Assembly (NCBI GenBank): GCA_009773565.1 | Contig: WSXY01000013.1 | Span: 1-42,829 of the forward strand | Direction: 5' to 3' | From: Actinomycetota bacterium | GTDB lineage: Bacteria; Actinomycetota; Coriobacteriia; Anaerosomatales; Anaerosomataceae | DNA length: 42,829 nt | Part shown: positions 17,634 through 25,732 of the stretch, in pieces | Position numbering within the stretch: the first letter of the stretch is position 1 | Layout of the letters: each line of letters starts with the position of its first letter | Position numbers and translations under genes: made by a program | The notes under the pieces: generated by a model | Database searches by the model: none | The model's input: only the letters and a program-made list of their open reading frames with translations | Told to the model about the DNA's origin: nothing

Positions 17634-18427
17634 GCAACGTCCCTTCGAGAGAAAACGATAACGCTACCCACGAGCGTAGCAAGTGCCACGCCGCCAAGCA
17701 CCCACCAGGTGCTGGCGGCCACGATTCCCTTATCAAGAATGACTGCCGAGTCCCAATACTTGAAGAGATTGACCGGCTCGAGCGCTTCCGCCCACTTCGC
17801 ACTACCTGCCAGGAAGTTCAGGACCCACATCGCACCCAGCAGACCGCCCACAATACCTGCGGGCTTGCCGCTCTCGCGTGATGCCGCCGCGGCGAGCATC
17901 CCGACGCCAGAGATTGCCAGCGACATCAGCAGACCCACTCCCGCAAACAACCACACGTGGCTGACGCTGTACTTGATATCCATCGCGATGGCCGTGATCT
18001 GGATTGGCACCACAGTCGCCAGCACGAGCACCCCGAGATAGATGGTGAGCGCGACAGAACGCGTCACGGCGAGTGCCTGACGCGAGATGGGCTGCGCAAG
18101 TAAGAGCTCCATGGTGCCGGCGCTGATCTCGCTCGAGTAAGACTTCGTTGCGAACGTGATGCCGGCCGCCGCCATGATGAGCACCCAGATGAAGCCGGTG
18201 TATTCAGTTGCGAGGAATCCGCCGAACGTGAAGAGCGACACGTCGCTGCCGGCGAAGAATTTGATCATCTCGGGCGGAAACGCGTCCAGCATCCCCTTGA
18301 GGTCCGTCTTCGCAATGATCGGGTAGTACCACACGATCATGACCGAGTACGAGATAAGACTGATCGAGTACCACAGCAGCGCCGTCCTGCGCTGGTAGAG
18401 CGTCGCTTTCAGCAGGTGCCAGCTCAC
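17630..18427 (-). CDS. ABC-2 type permease
   Basis: A 265-residue membrane protein with about six helices, of the ABC-2 subfamily with the SSEISAGTMELLLAQPISRQALAVTR coupling loop (the 'GT.E.LL..P.sR' signature seen in YhgE/NatB-like exporters). It overlaps its ATPase by 4 bp upstream and the lipoprotein by 4 bp downstream. The substrate is not evident. Confidence 0.88.
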   Translation of the reverse strand: MSWHLLKATLYQRRTALLWYSISLISYSVMIVWYYPIIAKTDLKGMLDAFPPEMIKFFAGSDVSLFTFGGFLATEYTGFIWVLIMAAAGITFATKSYSSEISAGTMELLLAQPISRQALAVTRSVALTIYLGVLVLATVVPIQITAIAMDIKYSVSHVWLFAGVGLLMSLAISGVGMLAAAASRESGKPAGIVGGLLGAMWVLNFLAGSAKWAEALEPVNLFKYWDSAVILDKGIVAASTWWVLGGVALATLVGSVIVFSRRDVA

Positions 18428-19338
18428 GACTGCTCACCGCCTTCCGGCTCGCCATCGCGGTAGAACTCCATGAAGACGTCCTCGAGAGATGCGTGCGTGA
18501 TCTGCAGGTCGCGCACCGGGTGTGACGCGAGCGCGGCGAGAAGGGCGTTCATGTCGCCGCCCTTGATCGTGGCACGCAGCATGGTCGGTGACGGCTGCTC
18601 GGCGGTCTTGACGCCGGGTATCTCTGAAAGGAGCGAGAGCGGGACCTCCTCGCCGAACGTCACTTCCACGTCGCGCATGCGTCTACTGAGGAGACCGGCC
18701 ACCGATTCTTCGGCGACGAGGGTGCCCTCACGCACGATCGCGACGCGCTCGCAGAGGCGCTCGACCTCCGTGAGGATGTGGCTTGAGAGGAAGACGGTGG
18801 CGCCAGCGCGTACGCGCTCCTCAACGACCTCGAAGACCGTTTGCTGGTTGAGGGGGTCGAGTCCACTTGTGGGCTCATCAAGAACGAGAAGCCCCGGGTC
18901 GTGCGCCATGCCGATGATGAGCGCGAGCTTCTGCTTGTTGCCCTTGGAGAGCTCCTTCACCTTGCGCGAGGGGTCGTACTCGAAGCGCTCGATGAGTTCC
19001 TTCTCAAGCAGGCGCTTGCCGCCACGGAAACCGGCGACGTAGTCGAGGTGCCACTGCCCGGTCTCGCGATCGTAGAGGTGCACCTCGCCGGCGACGTACC
19101 CGATGCGCTTCCTAAGCTTTGCGCCATCGAGGGTGACGCGCTCGCCAAGCACACGCGCCTCTCCACTCGACGCTTTGAGCATGCCGAGAAGGCACCGGAT
19201 GGTCGTCGTCTTCCCGGCACCGTTGGGGCCGAGGAAACCAAAGGTCTCGCCCTTGTCGACGGAGAGCGTGAGATCCGAGATCCCCCGGTTCTTGCCGTAG
19301 AACTTCGTAAGTCCCGAACACTCGATGACCGCGGTCAT
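18424..19338 (-). CDS. ABC transporter ATP-binding protein
   Basis: A 304-residue ATPase: Walker A GPNGAGKTTT, signature LSKGNKQKLALI, Walker B LLVLDEPTSGLDP, H-loop LSSHILTEVERL. The C-terminal extension (about 220-300) is typical of ABC-2 drug/antibiotic exporters. ATG 19338 has AGGAG 6 nt upstream. First gene of a three-gene unit with the permease and lipoprotein. Different in sequence from the ATPase at 9658. Confidence 0.93.
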   Translation of the reverse strand: MTAVIECSGLTKFYGKNRGISDLTLSVDKGETFGFLGPNGAGKTTTIRCLLGMLKASSGEARVLGERVTLDGAKLRKRIGYVAGEVHLYDRETGQWHLDYVAGFRGGKRLLEKELIERFEYDPSRKVKELSKGNKQKLALIIGMAHDPGLLVLDEPTSGLDPLNQQTVFEVVEERVRAGATVFLSSHILTEVERLCERVAIVREGTLVAEESVAGLLSRRMRDVEVTFGEEVPLSLLSEIPGVKTAEQPSPTMLRATIKGGDMNALLAALASHPVRDLQITHASLEDVFMEFYRDGEPEGGEQS

Positions 19339-19415
19339 CGTGGCTCCTCTCGGCGGAAGAACGCATCAGCGTATGACGATACTGCACAAAGCGAGACGGC
19401 GCACCGGCAGACGCG

Positions 19416-19808
19416 CTACCGGTTCGCGAATGTGATCGTCACCTGGAGCACCGAAGCCGTGCTGACCCATATCAGGTACGGGATCAGCGCGAGCGACGCG
19501 ATTCTCGCATACGGCCAGAACGCGATCATGGCCCACACGATCGTCACGAGCACGAGCAGGATGTCGACGGTCGCAAGTGGCAGGTTCTGCAGCCCGAACT
19601 GGATCGGCGTGAAGGCGATGTTCGTGATCATGTTGATGATGATCGGCACAAGCAGCGCCTTCGGCATGTCTCCCTTGAAGACACGGAACGCGATGTAGCC
19701 GAAGACCACGAGGATGATCGGATACAGGACCGTCCAGATGGTACCGATGACACCCGGCGCAGGCGTCCACGACGGCTTCACGAGCGTGTCGTACCAGGTG
19801 AGGTTCAT
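19416..19808 (-). CDS. tspO: TspO/MBR-family membrane protein
   Basis: A 130-residue, five-helix membrane protein. Family landmarks are visible: WYDTLVKPSWTPAPGVIGTIWTVLYP at the start, NMITNIAFTPIQFG in place of the usual N.AWSP.FF, and LALIPYLIWVSTASVLQVTI at the end with the PYL.W motif. Members bind porphyrins or cholesterol-like ligands and influence stress responses. ATG 19808 has AGGAG 5 nt upstream. It diverges from the toxin-antitoxin-like pair and is read toward the ABC unit 77 bp away. Confidence 0.88.
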   Translation of the reverse strand: MNLTWYDTLVKPSWTPAPGVIGTIWTVLYPIILVVFGYIAFRVFKGDMPKALLVPIIINMITNIAFTPIQFGLQNLPLATVDILLVLVTIVWAMIAFWPYARIASLALIPYLIWVSTASVLQVTITFANR

Positions 19809-19881
19809 GAGACTCCTCGCGAAGAGATGGTCGCTTCAGGCGAGTATATGCCCGCGCACCCTTCCCGTGTCAGTAGCGCGT

Positions 19882-19902
19882 GGTATATAACTGTTATTAA
19901 CC
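19882..19902. promoter_or_regulatory. Near-palindrome, probable RHH operator
   Basis: A 21-bp AT-rich near-palindrome: arms GGTATATAAC (19882-19891) and GTTATTAACC (19893-19902) about a central T, with 8 of 10 base pairs symmetric. It ends 18 bp before the GTG start of a protein whose N-terminus is a ribbon-helix-helix domain, a placement typical of autoregulated toxin-antitoxin operators. The TATTAA/TATATA elements inside it may be the -10 region. Confidence 0.6.
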
Positions 19903-19920
19903 GTTTACAAAGGAGCCATC

Positions 19921-20436
19921 GTGCCAAGAACCGCCAGAGTGGTCGCCTTCTCAACCACACCGATCATGGCAGCTGAGATAGACCGCATGGCCGAGCTCGA
20001 GGGCCGTACGCGAAGCGAACTCATCCGTGAGGCGGTGCGGTCGTACAGCGCGATAATCAGCGGCTCCATTGCCCGAGAGCCCTCAGTGGCGTACACGACC
20101 CAACGAACAACACCGTCAGCCGGGTTCGACGTCGTGCGAAATGCGCGTACGCGAATCAGTCACGTGTGTCGGAAACACAAGGTGCGTCGGCTCTGGCTCT
20201 TCGGCTCGGCGATTCGTAGCGACTTCAATCCTGGACAGAGCGATTTCGACTTCCTCGTGGAATGGATGCCCGACGCGCCGAAGGGCCCATGGCTCTCGCA
20301 TCTACTCGACCTCGAGGAGGACCTGGCTACCGCGCTCGGCGCACCGGTCGACGTGGTTGAGTCGGGCTCGACGGCGAACCCGTATGTTCAAGAGTCGATC
20401 GAGTCCGACAAGGTGCGGATCTATGGGTCGGCGTGA
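19921..20436 (+). CDS. RHH-MntA fusion: DNA-binding nucleotidyltransferase antitoxin candidate
   Basis: A 171-residue protein with two parts. Residues 1-45 form a ribbon-helix-helix (CopG/Arc-like) domain (RVVAFSTTPIMAAEIDRMAELEGRTRSELIREAV). Residues 75-171 are a minimal nucleotidyltransferase of MntA type with LFGS (Gly95-Ser96), DFD (Asp108, Asp110) and PVDVVES (Asp144), so all three metal-binding acids are intact. Known MntA antitoxins AMPylate and neutralise HepT toxins; here a DNA-binding domain is attached, combining repression and modification in one chain. GTG 19921 has AAAGGAG 5 nt upstream. The stop overlaps the next gene by 14 bp. Confidence 0.85.
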   Translation: MPRTARVVAFSTTPIMAAEIDRMAELEGRTRSELIREAVRSYSAIISGSIAREPSVAYTTQRTTPSAGFDVVRNARTRISHVCRKHKVRRLWLFGSAIRSDFNPGQSDFDFLVEWMPDAPKGPWLSHLLDLEEDLATALGAPVDVVESGSTANPYVQESIESDKVRIYGSA

Positions 20437-20773
20437 TGCACGATCGCACTTGCTCGACATCGTGACCGCGTGCGAAAACGCTCTGGCTCACGTCGGAGAC
20501 ATGTCCGAGGCCGGGTACGTAGCCGATCGCAAGACCCGCTCGGCGGTCGAGCGGGAGCTGGAGGTCGGCGCGGAGGCGCTCGGACGCCTTCTTAGGGACC
20601 AGTCAAGTTTGCTCGACGAGTGGCAGACCGACGCTCGAGCCGTGGCTGGCTTCAGGAATCGGCTCGTCCACGAATACCAACACATCGATGACCGCGAGGT
20701 CTACCGAATTGTGCGCGAAGACGTGCCCGTGCTGCTGGTTGAGGCTGCTGAGACGCTGCGTCGCCTCAGCTGA
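20423..20773 (+). CDS. HepT-like HEPN-domain (DUF86) toxin candidate
   Basis: A 116-residue helical HEPN protein of the DUF86/HepT family. The catalytic RNase motif RX4HXY is complete: Arg78, His83 and Tyr85 in FRNRLVHEY. Known HepT proteins cleave RNA and are silenced when their partner MntA attaches AMP to the Tyr of this motif. The ATG at 20423 lies inside the upstream gene (14-bp overlap), so the pair is translationally coupled. The gene ends 3 bp before the stop of the convergent rlmKL gene. Confidence 0.88.
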   Translation: MGRRDARSHLLDIVTACENALAHVGDMSEAGYVADRKTRSAVERELEVGAEALGRLLRDQSSLLDEWQTDARAVAGFRNRLVHEYQHIDDREVYRIVREDVPVLLVEAAETLRRLS

Positions 20774-20776
20774 GAC

Positions 20777-22975
20777 CTACCGCCGCCGCACCTCGTAGCA
20801 GACATGAATCCTCGGGTTCCGCTCGAAATCCGGGGGAATCGTCGCGGCGGAGATGTTCTGAATGTCGAGTTCGGGCAACTCCTCGAACGCGAGCTTGAAC
20901 TTGCGGTAGTTGTTGGAGAACAGCAGCACACCATCCGGCGCGAGAAGCGCGGTGGCGTCGCGCAGGAGCGCCACGTGGTCGCGCTGCACATCGAAGGTGC
21001 GCTCCCCCATCTTCTTTGAGTTCGAGAATGTCGGCGGATCCAGGAAGATGAGGCCGTATGGCTGGACGTGACCGACTTCGACGCGCTTGCGTTCGTCGGT
21101 CAGCCACGCGAGCACATCGACGCGCTCGAAGCGGACGGTGTTGCTCTCGGCAAAGCCATTGAGGGCCATATTGCGGCGTGCCCAGTTCAGGTACGTCGAC
21201 GACATGTCGACGGTCGTGACCGACGTCGCACCGCCGTCGGCCGCATAGACGCTCGCCGCACCGGTATACGCGAAGAGGTTGAGGAAGCGACGACCGAGCG
21301 CGAGGTTGCGGATGCGGTCGCGCGTGAGCCGGTGATCAAGGAAAAGTCCCGTGTCGAGATAGTCGTGCAGGTTCACGAGCAGACGCAGCCCGCCTTCGGC
21401 GACCTCGACCTGCGTGCCAAGTGAATCCTCTCGCCGCTCGTACTGCGACTCGCCGCGTTGACGTCGGCGCACCTTGAGCGCGATGTCTTCAGGCGCCACG
21501 CGAAGGAACTCCGGAGCTGCAGCGACGATCTCGGCGAGACGCTCCTCGGCACGACCTGAATCGATGTGGGGCGGCGGCGCGTACTCCTGGATATGCGCGA
21601 AGCGGCGACCCTCATCGGGACCGGCGCCTTCGTAGACGTCGATCGCGACCGCGTACTCGGGAAGGTCAGCACCGTAGACGCGCCAGCACGTGACGTTCTC
21701 GCGTCGTGCCCACTTACCGAGGTGTCGCTGGTTCTTGCGCAGGCGGTTCGTGAACATCTCGGCACCTGCGGAGAGGCCGAGCGGCGCCGGGCGAACCTCC
21801 GCACGCACGACACTCGGCGAGATCTCGAAGAGGTAGAGCTTCGTCTCGACGGCGCCGTTCATGAATGCGTACGCCTTGTGCGAGCGAAGCTTGGTCGCGC
21901 GCGCCAGGTCGGATTCGCTGGTGAGGACGGCCGCTGTCCAGCCGTCGAATGCGGCAACGAGCTGCTCGCCGAGACGCCCGTAGAGCGCGGCGAGATCCTC
22001 GCCGGCGCCAAGTCGCACGCCGTACGGCGGGTTGGTGACGACAAGTCCGGGTGTCGCGTCCACGGCCGGGCGCGCATGCGCGAGCTCGCGCACGTCCACG
22101 CGCACCGCACTGCCGAGGCCAGCGCGCTTGATGCACCCGCGCGCAAGCTCGATGGCAGCCGGGTCACTGTCGCTGCCGCCGATGAGCGGCAGGAGATCTG
22201 CTCCCGCCTCGGCACGAGTATCGGCCTCGTCGATCAGCCGCTCCCATACCGCGGGATCGTGCCCGAGCCAGCCTTCGAAGCCCCAGCGCTGACGGAGCAA
22301 TCCGGGCGCTCGATCGGCGGCCATGAGCGCGCCCTCCAACAGCAACGTGCCGGAGCCACACATCGGGTCGAAGAGCGAGCCGCCAGCCGCTGCGATCGCG
22401 GGCCAGCCAGCGCGCACGAGAATCGCGGCCGCAAGGCTCTCCTTGAGTGGCGCCTCGGCCTGCTCGCCCGGCGCGCGATACCCGCGACGGTGGAGCGGCT
22501 CGCCGCTCAGGTCGATTGAAAGCGAGCCTGCGCCCTTGTGGAGCCGCAGGTTGAGACGCACGTCCGGCGCCTCGAGGTCGACCGAGGGTCGCTCGCCCGT
22601 TCGCTCCCGCACCTGGTCGACGACCGCGTCTTTGACCTTGAGTGCGGCAAAGCCCGAGTGCGTGATACCCGGCGTCCGTCCGACCGCGTCGACCGCGATC
22701 GTAAGCGTGGCCGAGAGGTGCTCCTCCCACGCCACGGTCGAGACGCCGTCGTAGAGCTCCTCGGCGGTCATCGCGGGAAATGTAGCGAGCGTCAGCAAGA
22801 TGCGGCTGGCGAGACGCGACCAGAGGCACGCGCGATACGCGGTCTCAAGCGTGCCCGAGAACGCAACGGCCGCGCGCGACTCACGGACCTCGGCGGCACC
22901 GAGTGCGCGAAGCTCGTCGGCGAGCAGCGGCTCGATACCGATGGGGCATGTGGCGATCAAATTAAGTGTTGTCAT
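20777..22975 (-). CDS. rlmL: Bifunctional 23S rRNA guanine methyltransferase RlmKL
   Basis: A 732-residue two-enzyme fusion. The N-terminal half has a THUMP domain and an N2-methyltransferase domain (DPMCGSGTLLLEGALMA, VTNPPYGVRLG) corresponding to RlmL, which modifies G2445. The C-terminal half has an RlmK/RlmI-type domain (FLNLFAYTGAASVYAADGG, LDPPTFSNSKK) that makes m7G2069. The length matches the fused E. coli enzyme (about 700). I chose ATG 22975 because MTTLNLIATCPIG fits family starts; a GTG two codons earlier is possible, and no clear ribosome binding site is seen. Last gene of a unit with the methyltransferase and MoaD/ThiS-like gene. Confidence 0.95.
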   Translation of the reverse strand: MTTLNLIATCPIGIEPLLADELRALGAAEVRESRAAVAFSGTLETAYRACLWSRLASRILLTLATFPAMTAEELYDGVSTVAWEEHLSATLTIAVDAVGRTPGITHSGFAALKVKDAVVDQVRERTGERPSVDLEAPDVRLNLRLHKGAGSLSIDLSGEPLHRRGYRAPGEQAEAPLKESLAAAILVRAGWPAIAAAGGSLFDPMCGSGTLLLEGALMAADRAPGLLRQRWGFEGWLGHDPAVWERLIDEADTRAEAGADLLPLIGGSDSDPAAIELARGCIKRAGLGSAVRVDVRELAHARPAVDATPGLVVTNPPYGVRLGAGEDLAALYGRLGEQLVAAFDGWTAAVLTSESDLARATKLRSHKAYAFMNGAVETKLYLFEISPSVVRAEVRPAPLGLSAGAEMFTNRLRKNQRHLGKWARRENVTCWRVYGADLPEYAVAIDVYEGAGPDEGRRFAHIQEYAPPPHIDSGRAEERLAEIVAAAPEFLRVAPEDIALKVRRRQRGESQYERREDSLGTQVEVAEGGLRLLVNLHDYLDTGLFLDHRLTRDRIRNLALGRRFLNLFAYTGAASVYAADGGATSVTTVDMSSTYLNWARRNMALNGFAESNTVRFERVDVLAWLTDERKRVEVGHVQPYGLIFLDPPTFSNSKKMGERTFDVQRDHVALLRDATALLAPDGVLLFSNNYRKFKLAFEELPELDIQNISAATIPPDFERNPRIHVCYEVRRR

Positions 22976-23026
22976 GCGCACACGGTACCACGGCGCGGCC
23001 CGGAGCTGCCGCCCGCCGGCACCCCC

Positions 23027-23836
23027 TCACTCATCTGCGACTGCTGTGAGCGAGAACATGAGCGGCAGATCGGGACCGCCTTCAGGCATGCGCCAGAAGC
23101 CGTCCTCGCCGCGAACCATCGTCGGGAACCACTGGAATGCGAGGTAGGGATACTCGCGAAGTGACGTGATGCGCAGGCCTGCCGCAACGAGCGCACCGAC
23201 TATCTCCTCGAATGTGTGCTGCCACGAGTACGACACCGCCTTGATACCCGAGTTCGGCGCCGCATAGGAACCGTCCTCGTCCCAGCGAAGCGCTTTCGAG
23301 TCGAAGTAGGAGTAGAGGAACGGCGGGACGATCTCCTCGGATACATCGTCAAAGACCCAGAGATACGGATGGTGCTCGGCGATGAAGAAGCGGCCGCCCG
23401 GCTTGAGCGCGCCGGCGATGACTTCGGCCCACGGCTTCAGGTCCGGCAGCCAAGAGATGGCGCCGTACGAAGTGAACACGACGTCGAACCGCTCGCCATC
23501 CAGGTGCGCAAGCGTGTCGTAGACGTCCGTGCAGATGAACCGCGCGTCGAGTTCGAGCTGCCCGGCAAGGTCGCTCGCAAGCGCGACAGCACGTTCCGAG
23601 AAGTCGACACCGACCACCTTTGCACCATGCCGCGCCCACGAGAGCGTGTCCTGCCCGAAGTGACATTGCAGATGCAGGAGCGACTGACCGCTGACGTCAC
23701 CGACACCCTCAAGCTCTACCGAGTCGAGCGAATCCCGACCGGCGAGAAAGCCTTCGGTGTCGTAGAACTCTGAACCGACGTGGGCGTCTGCCCATGCGTT
23801 CCAGAGGTCGCGGTTAGCGGTCATGCGGTCGTCCAT
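23027..23836 (-). CDS. Class I SAM-dependent methyltransferase
   Basis: A 269-residue methyltransferase. Motif I is LLHLQCHFGQDTLSWARHGAKVVGVD, followed by ICTDVYD (acidic loop), FDVVFTSYGAISWL (motif IV) and LKPGGRFFIAEHHPYLW. The rest is a family-specific C-terminal domain rich in aromatics (SYSWQHTFEEIVGAL, LREYPYLAFQWFPTM, FWRMPEGGPDLPLMFSLTA). Substrate unknown. ATG 23836 has AAGGGAG 5 nt upstream. A deleted relic of a paralogue is at 12968-13221. It lies between rlmKL and the MoaD/ThiS-like gene on the same strand. Confidence 0.9.
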   Translation of the reverse strand: MDDRMTANRDLWNAWADAHVGSEFYDTEGFLAGRDSLDSVELEGVGDVSGQSLLHLQCHFGQDTLSWARHGAKVVGVDFSERAVALASDLAGQLELDARFICTDVYDTLAHLDGERFDVVFTSYGAISWLPDLKPWAEVIAGALKPGGRFFIAEHHPYLWVFDDVSEEIVPPFLYSYFDSKALRWDEDGSYAAPNSGIKAVSYSWQHTFEEIVGALVAAGLRITSLREYPYLAFQWFPTMVRGEDGFWRMPEGGPDLPLMFSLTAVADE

Positions 23837-23858
23837 GATGCTCCCTTGATCGCCGTCG

Positions 23859-24170
23859 TCATCGTGCGTTTGTATCGACCTTGCCCGCGGCGTACAGACC
23901 AAGCGAGAACCGGTGCGGCCCCGGTGTGCCATACGGCACGAACGCCGCACGGTCTCCCGGAAGCACGACGTGCTCAACCGGATACACGGTGCCGTTGCAG
24001 AAGACGCCTTCAATCAGATCGAGCGGCAGACCGAGCTGCCGTGCGATCTCACTTGCAGGCAGCCCCTCTTCCGGGACATCGAGATGTACTGTCGTCGGCT
24101 CCTCGCGCTCGCACAGGAGGTCGTGGAGGCAGCCGAAAGCCCTGATCGTTGCCGTGCGCTCCTCGGCCAT
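23859..24170 (-). CDS. MoaD/ThiS-like ubiquitin-fold protein
   Basis: A 103-residue protein with the beta-grasp pattern of MoaD/ThiS carriers or the Mut7-C ubiquitin-like domain: TIRAFGCLHDLL, LDVPEEGLPASEIARQLGLPLDLIEGVFCNGTVYPVEHVVLPGDRAAFVPYG. It lacks the C-terminal GG needed for classical sulfur transfer and instead continues into GTPGPHRFSLGLYAAGKVD. ATG 24170 has AGGAA 6 nt upstream. It is divergent from the desulfurase-like gene 122 bp away, which could supply sulfur, but the missing GG argues for a regulatory or binding role. Confidence 0.7.
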   Translation of the reverse strand: MAEERTATIRAFGCLHDLLCEREEPTTVHLDVPEEGLPASEIARQLGLPLDLIEGVFCNGTVYPVEHVVLPGDRAAFVPYGTPGPHRFSLGLYAAGKVDTNAR

Positions 24171-24292
24171 GAAGGTTCCTCTCGGCGACAATGCGGAATG
24201 GTATACAGAGTACTTCCCCATAAGGTCCGCGAGAACGCTACCATTCTGTGCATGCCGAAGACCAGCACGCCGCACGCGCAAGGGAGCAGCAC

Positions 24293-25726
24293 ATGTCGCT
24301 GATTGAGACCGAGCAAGACGCAGCGCTCAAGAAGTTTCTCGGCCAGTTTCCGGCCTACCGCGAGACCAACCGCATCGACGAGCTGCGGGCTATCGACTAC
24401 GCGCGGCTCGACAAGCGCGGATACGTGTACCTGGACTACACCGGTGGCGGACTGTACGGGCAATCGCAGATCGACGCACACCGCGACCTCCTGACCGAGG
24501 GGATCTTCGGCAATCCGCATTCACACAACCCGACCTCGATGGCGAGCGCCAACCTCGCCGAGCAGGCGCGCGCAGCAGTCCTCGACTTCTTCCGCGCGTC
24601 GCCGGACGAGTATGAGGTGGTCTTCACCGGGAACGCGAGCGGTGCCCTCAAGCTCGTCGGCGAGGCATACCCGTTCACGCCAGAGAGTTGCTACCTCGTG
24701 TCGTACGACAACCACAACTCCGTCAACGGCATCCGCGAGTTCGCCCGCAGCAAGGGTGCGCAGGTCACATACGTGCCCGTGCACAACCCCGATCTTCGTC
24801 TGGACCCCGACCTCATCATCCGGGGCCTCGCATGCGCGAAGCCAGGGAGCGACAACCTGTTCGCCTACCCGGCGCAATCGAACTTCAGTGGGGTGCTCCA
24901 TCCGCTCGAGTGGGTCGCCGAGGCGCAAGCGGCCGGCTGGGACGTGCTACTTGATGCAGCCGCCTTCGCCCCCACGAATCGCCTCGACCTGTCGGTCGTG
25001 AAGCCGGACTACGTGCCGCTTTCGTTCTACAAGATGTTCGGATACCCCACGGGTACCGGAGCGCTCATCGCCCGGCGCGAGAAGCTCGCGAAGCTGCGCC
25101 GTCCCTGGTTTGCCGGCGGGACGATAACCCTGGCAAGCGTGCAGGGAACCGGCTGGCATCACCTCGCGGCGGGAGCGACCGGCTTCGAAGACGGCACGCT
25201 CGACTACCTGGGGCTCCCCGCCGTTACGATCGGGCTCAATCACCTCTCGGCCATCGGTATGGAGACCATCCACGCGCGGGTCGCAGCGCTGGCAGCGTGG
25301 CTCCTGCGCGAGATGACCACCCTCCGCCATCGTAACGGCGCGCCCATGGTGCAGATCTTCGGGCCCGAGACGATGGACCGTCGCGCGTCAACGATCGCCT
25401 TCTATCTACTCGCGCCAGACGGGTCTGTTTACGACGTGTACGAGGTGGAGCGGCTGGCTGGTCTGGAGAACATCTCGGTACGCACGGGCTGCTTCTGCAA
25501 TCCGGGTGACGGCGAGGTCGCGCACAACATCACACAGGCGGAGATGGCAGCGTGTTTCGCGGAGCCCGAGGTTCCCGTGACGCTCCAGCACTGCCAGAGC
25601 CTCATCCAGGATTCCAGCGGCGTCGCCCCGAACACCATCCGCATCTCGCTTGGCATCGCGTCGAACTTCGCCGACGTGTATCGCTTCATCGAGTTCGCGC
25701 GCAGCTTCCGCGACCGAGAACGGTAG
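24293..25726 (+). CDS. Class V aminotransferase, molybdenum-cofactor-sulfurase-like desulfurase
   Basis: A 477-residue PLP enzyme of the cysteine-desulfurase superfamily. Its start (GYVYLDYTGGGLYGQSQI, 43-60), the PLP Asp221, the Schiff-base Lys247 in SFYKMFGYPTG and the RTGCFCNPGDGEV segment (398-409) match the N-terminal domain of eukaryotic molybdenum cofactor sulfurases better than IscS/SufS. The MOSC domain is absent. Cys400 and Cys402 are candidate persulfide carriers. ATG 24293 has AAGGGAG 6 nt upstream; longer in-frame starts lack one. It is divergent from the MoaD/ThiS-like gene and ends 6 bp before the convergent YgjP-type gene. Confidence 0.88.
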   Translation: MSLIETEQDAALKKFLGQFPAYRETNRIDELRAIDYARLDKRGYVYLDYTGGGLYGQSQIDAHRDLLTEGIFGNPHSHNPTSMASANLAEQARAAVLDFFRASPDEYEVVFTGNASGALKLVGEAYPFTPESCYLVSYDNHNSVNGIREFARSKGAQVTYVPVHNPDLRLDPDLIIRGLACAKPGSDNLFAYPAQSNFSGVLHPLEWVAEAQAAGWDVLLDAAAFAPTNRLDLSVVKPDYVPLSFYKMFGYPTGTGALIARREKLAKLRRPWFAGGTITLASVQGTGWHHLAAGATGFEDGTLDYLGLPAVTIGLNHLSAIGMETIHARVAALAAWLLREMTTLRHRNGAPMVQIFGPETMDRRASTIAFYLLAPDGSVYDVYEVERLAGLENISVRTGCFCNPGDGEVAHNITQAEMAACFAEPEVPVTLQHCQSLIQDSSGVAPNTIRISLGIASNFADVYRFIEFARSFRDRER

Positions 25727-25732
25727 GACGCT

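Noticed and set aside
19921-20436. Simple CopG-type antitoxin only
   Set aside because: The C-terminal GS...DFD...D pattern is a full nucleotidyltransferase, so the protein is a fusion and not just a small repressor.
24248-24292. Longer start for the desulfurase (adds MHAEDQHAARAREQH)
   Set aside because: The ATG at 24293 has a well-placed AAGGGAG, which lies inside the longer leader; the leader has no family similarity.
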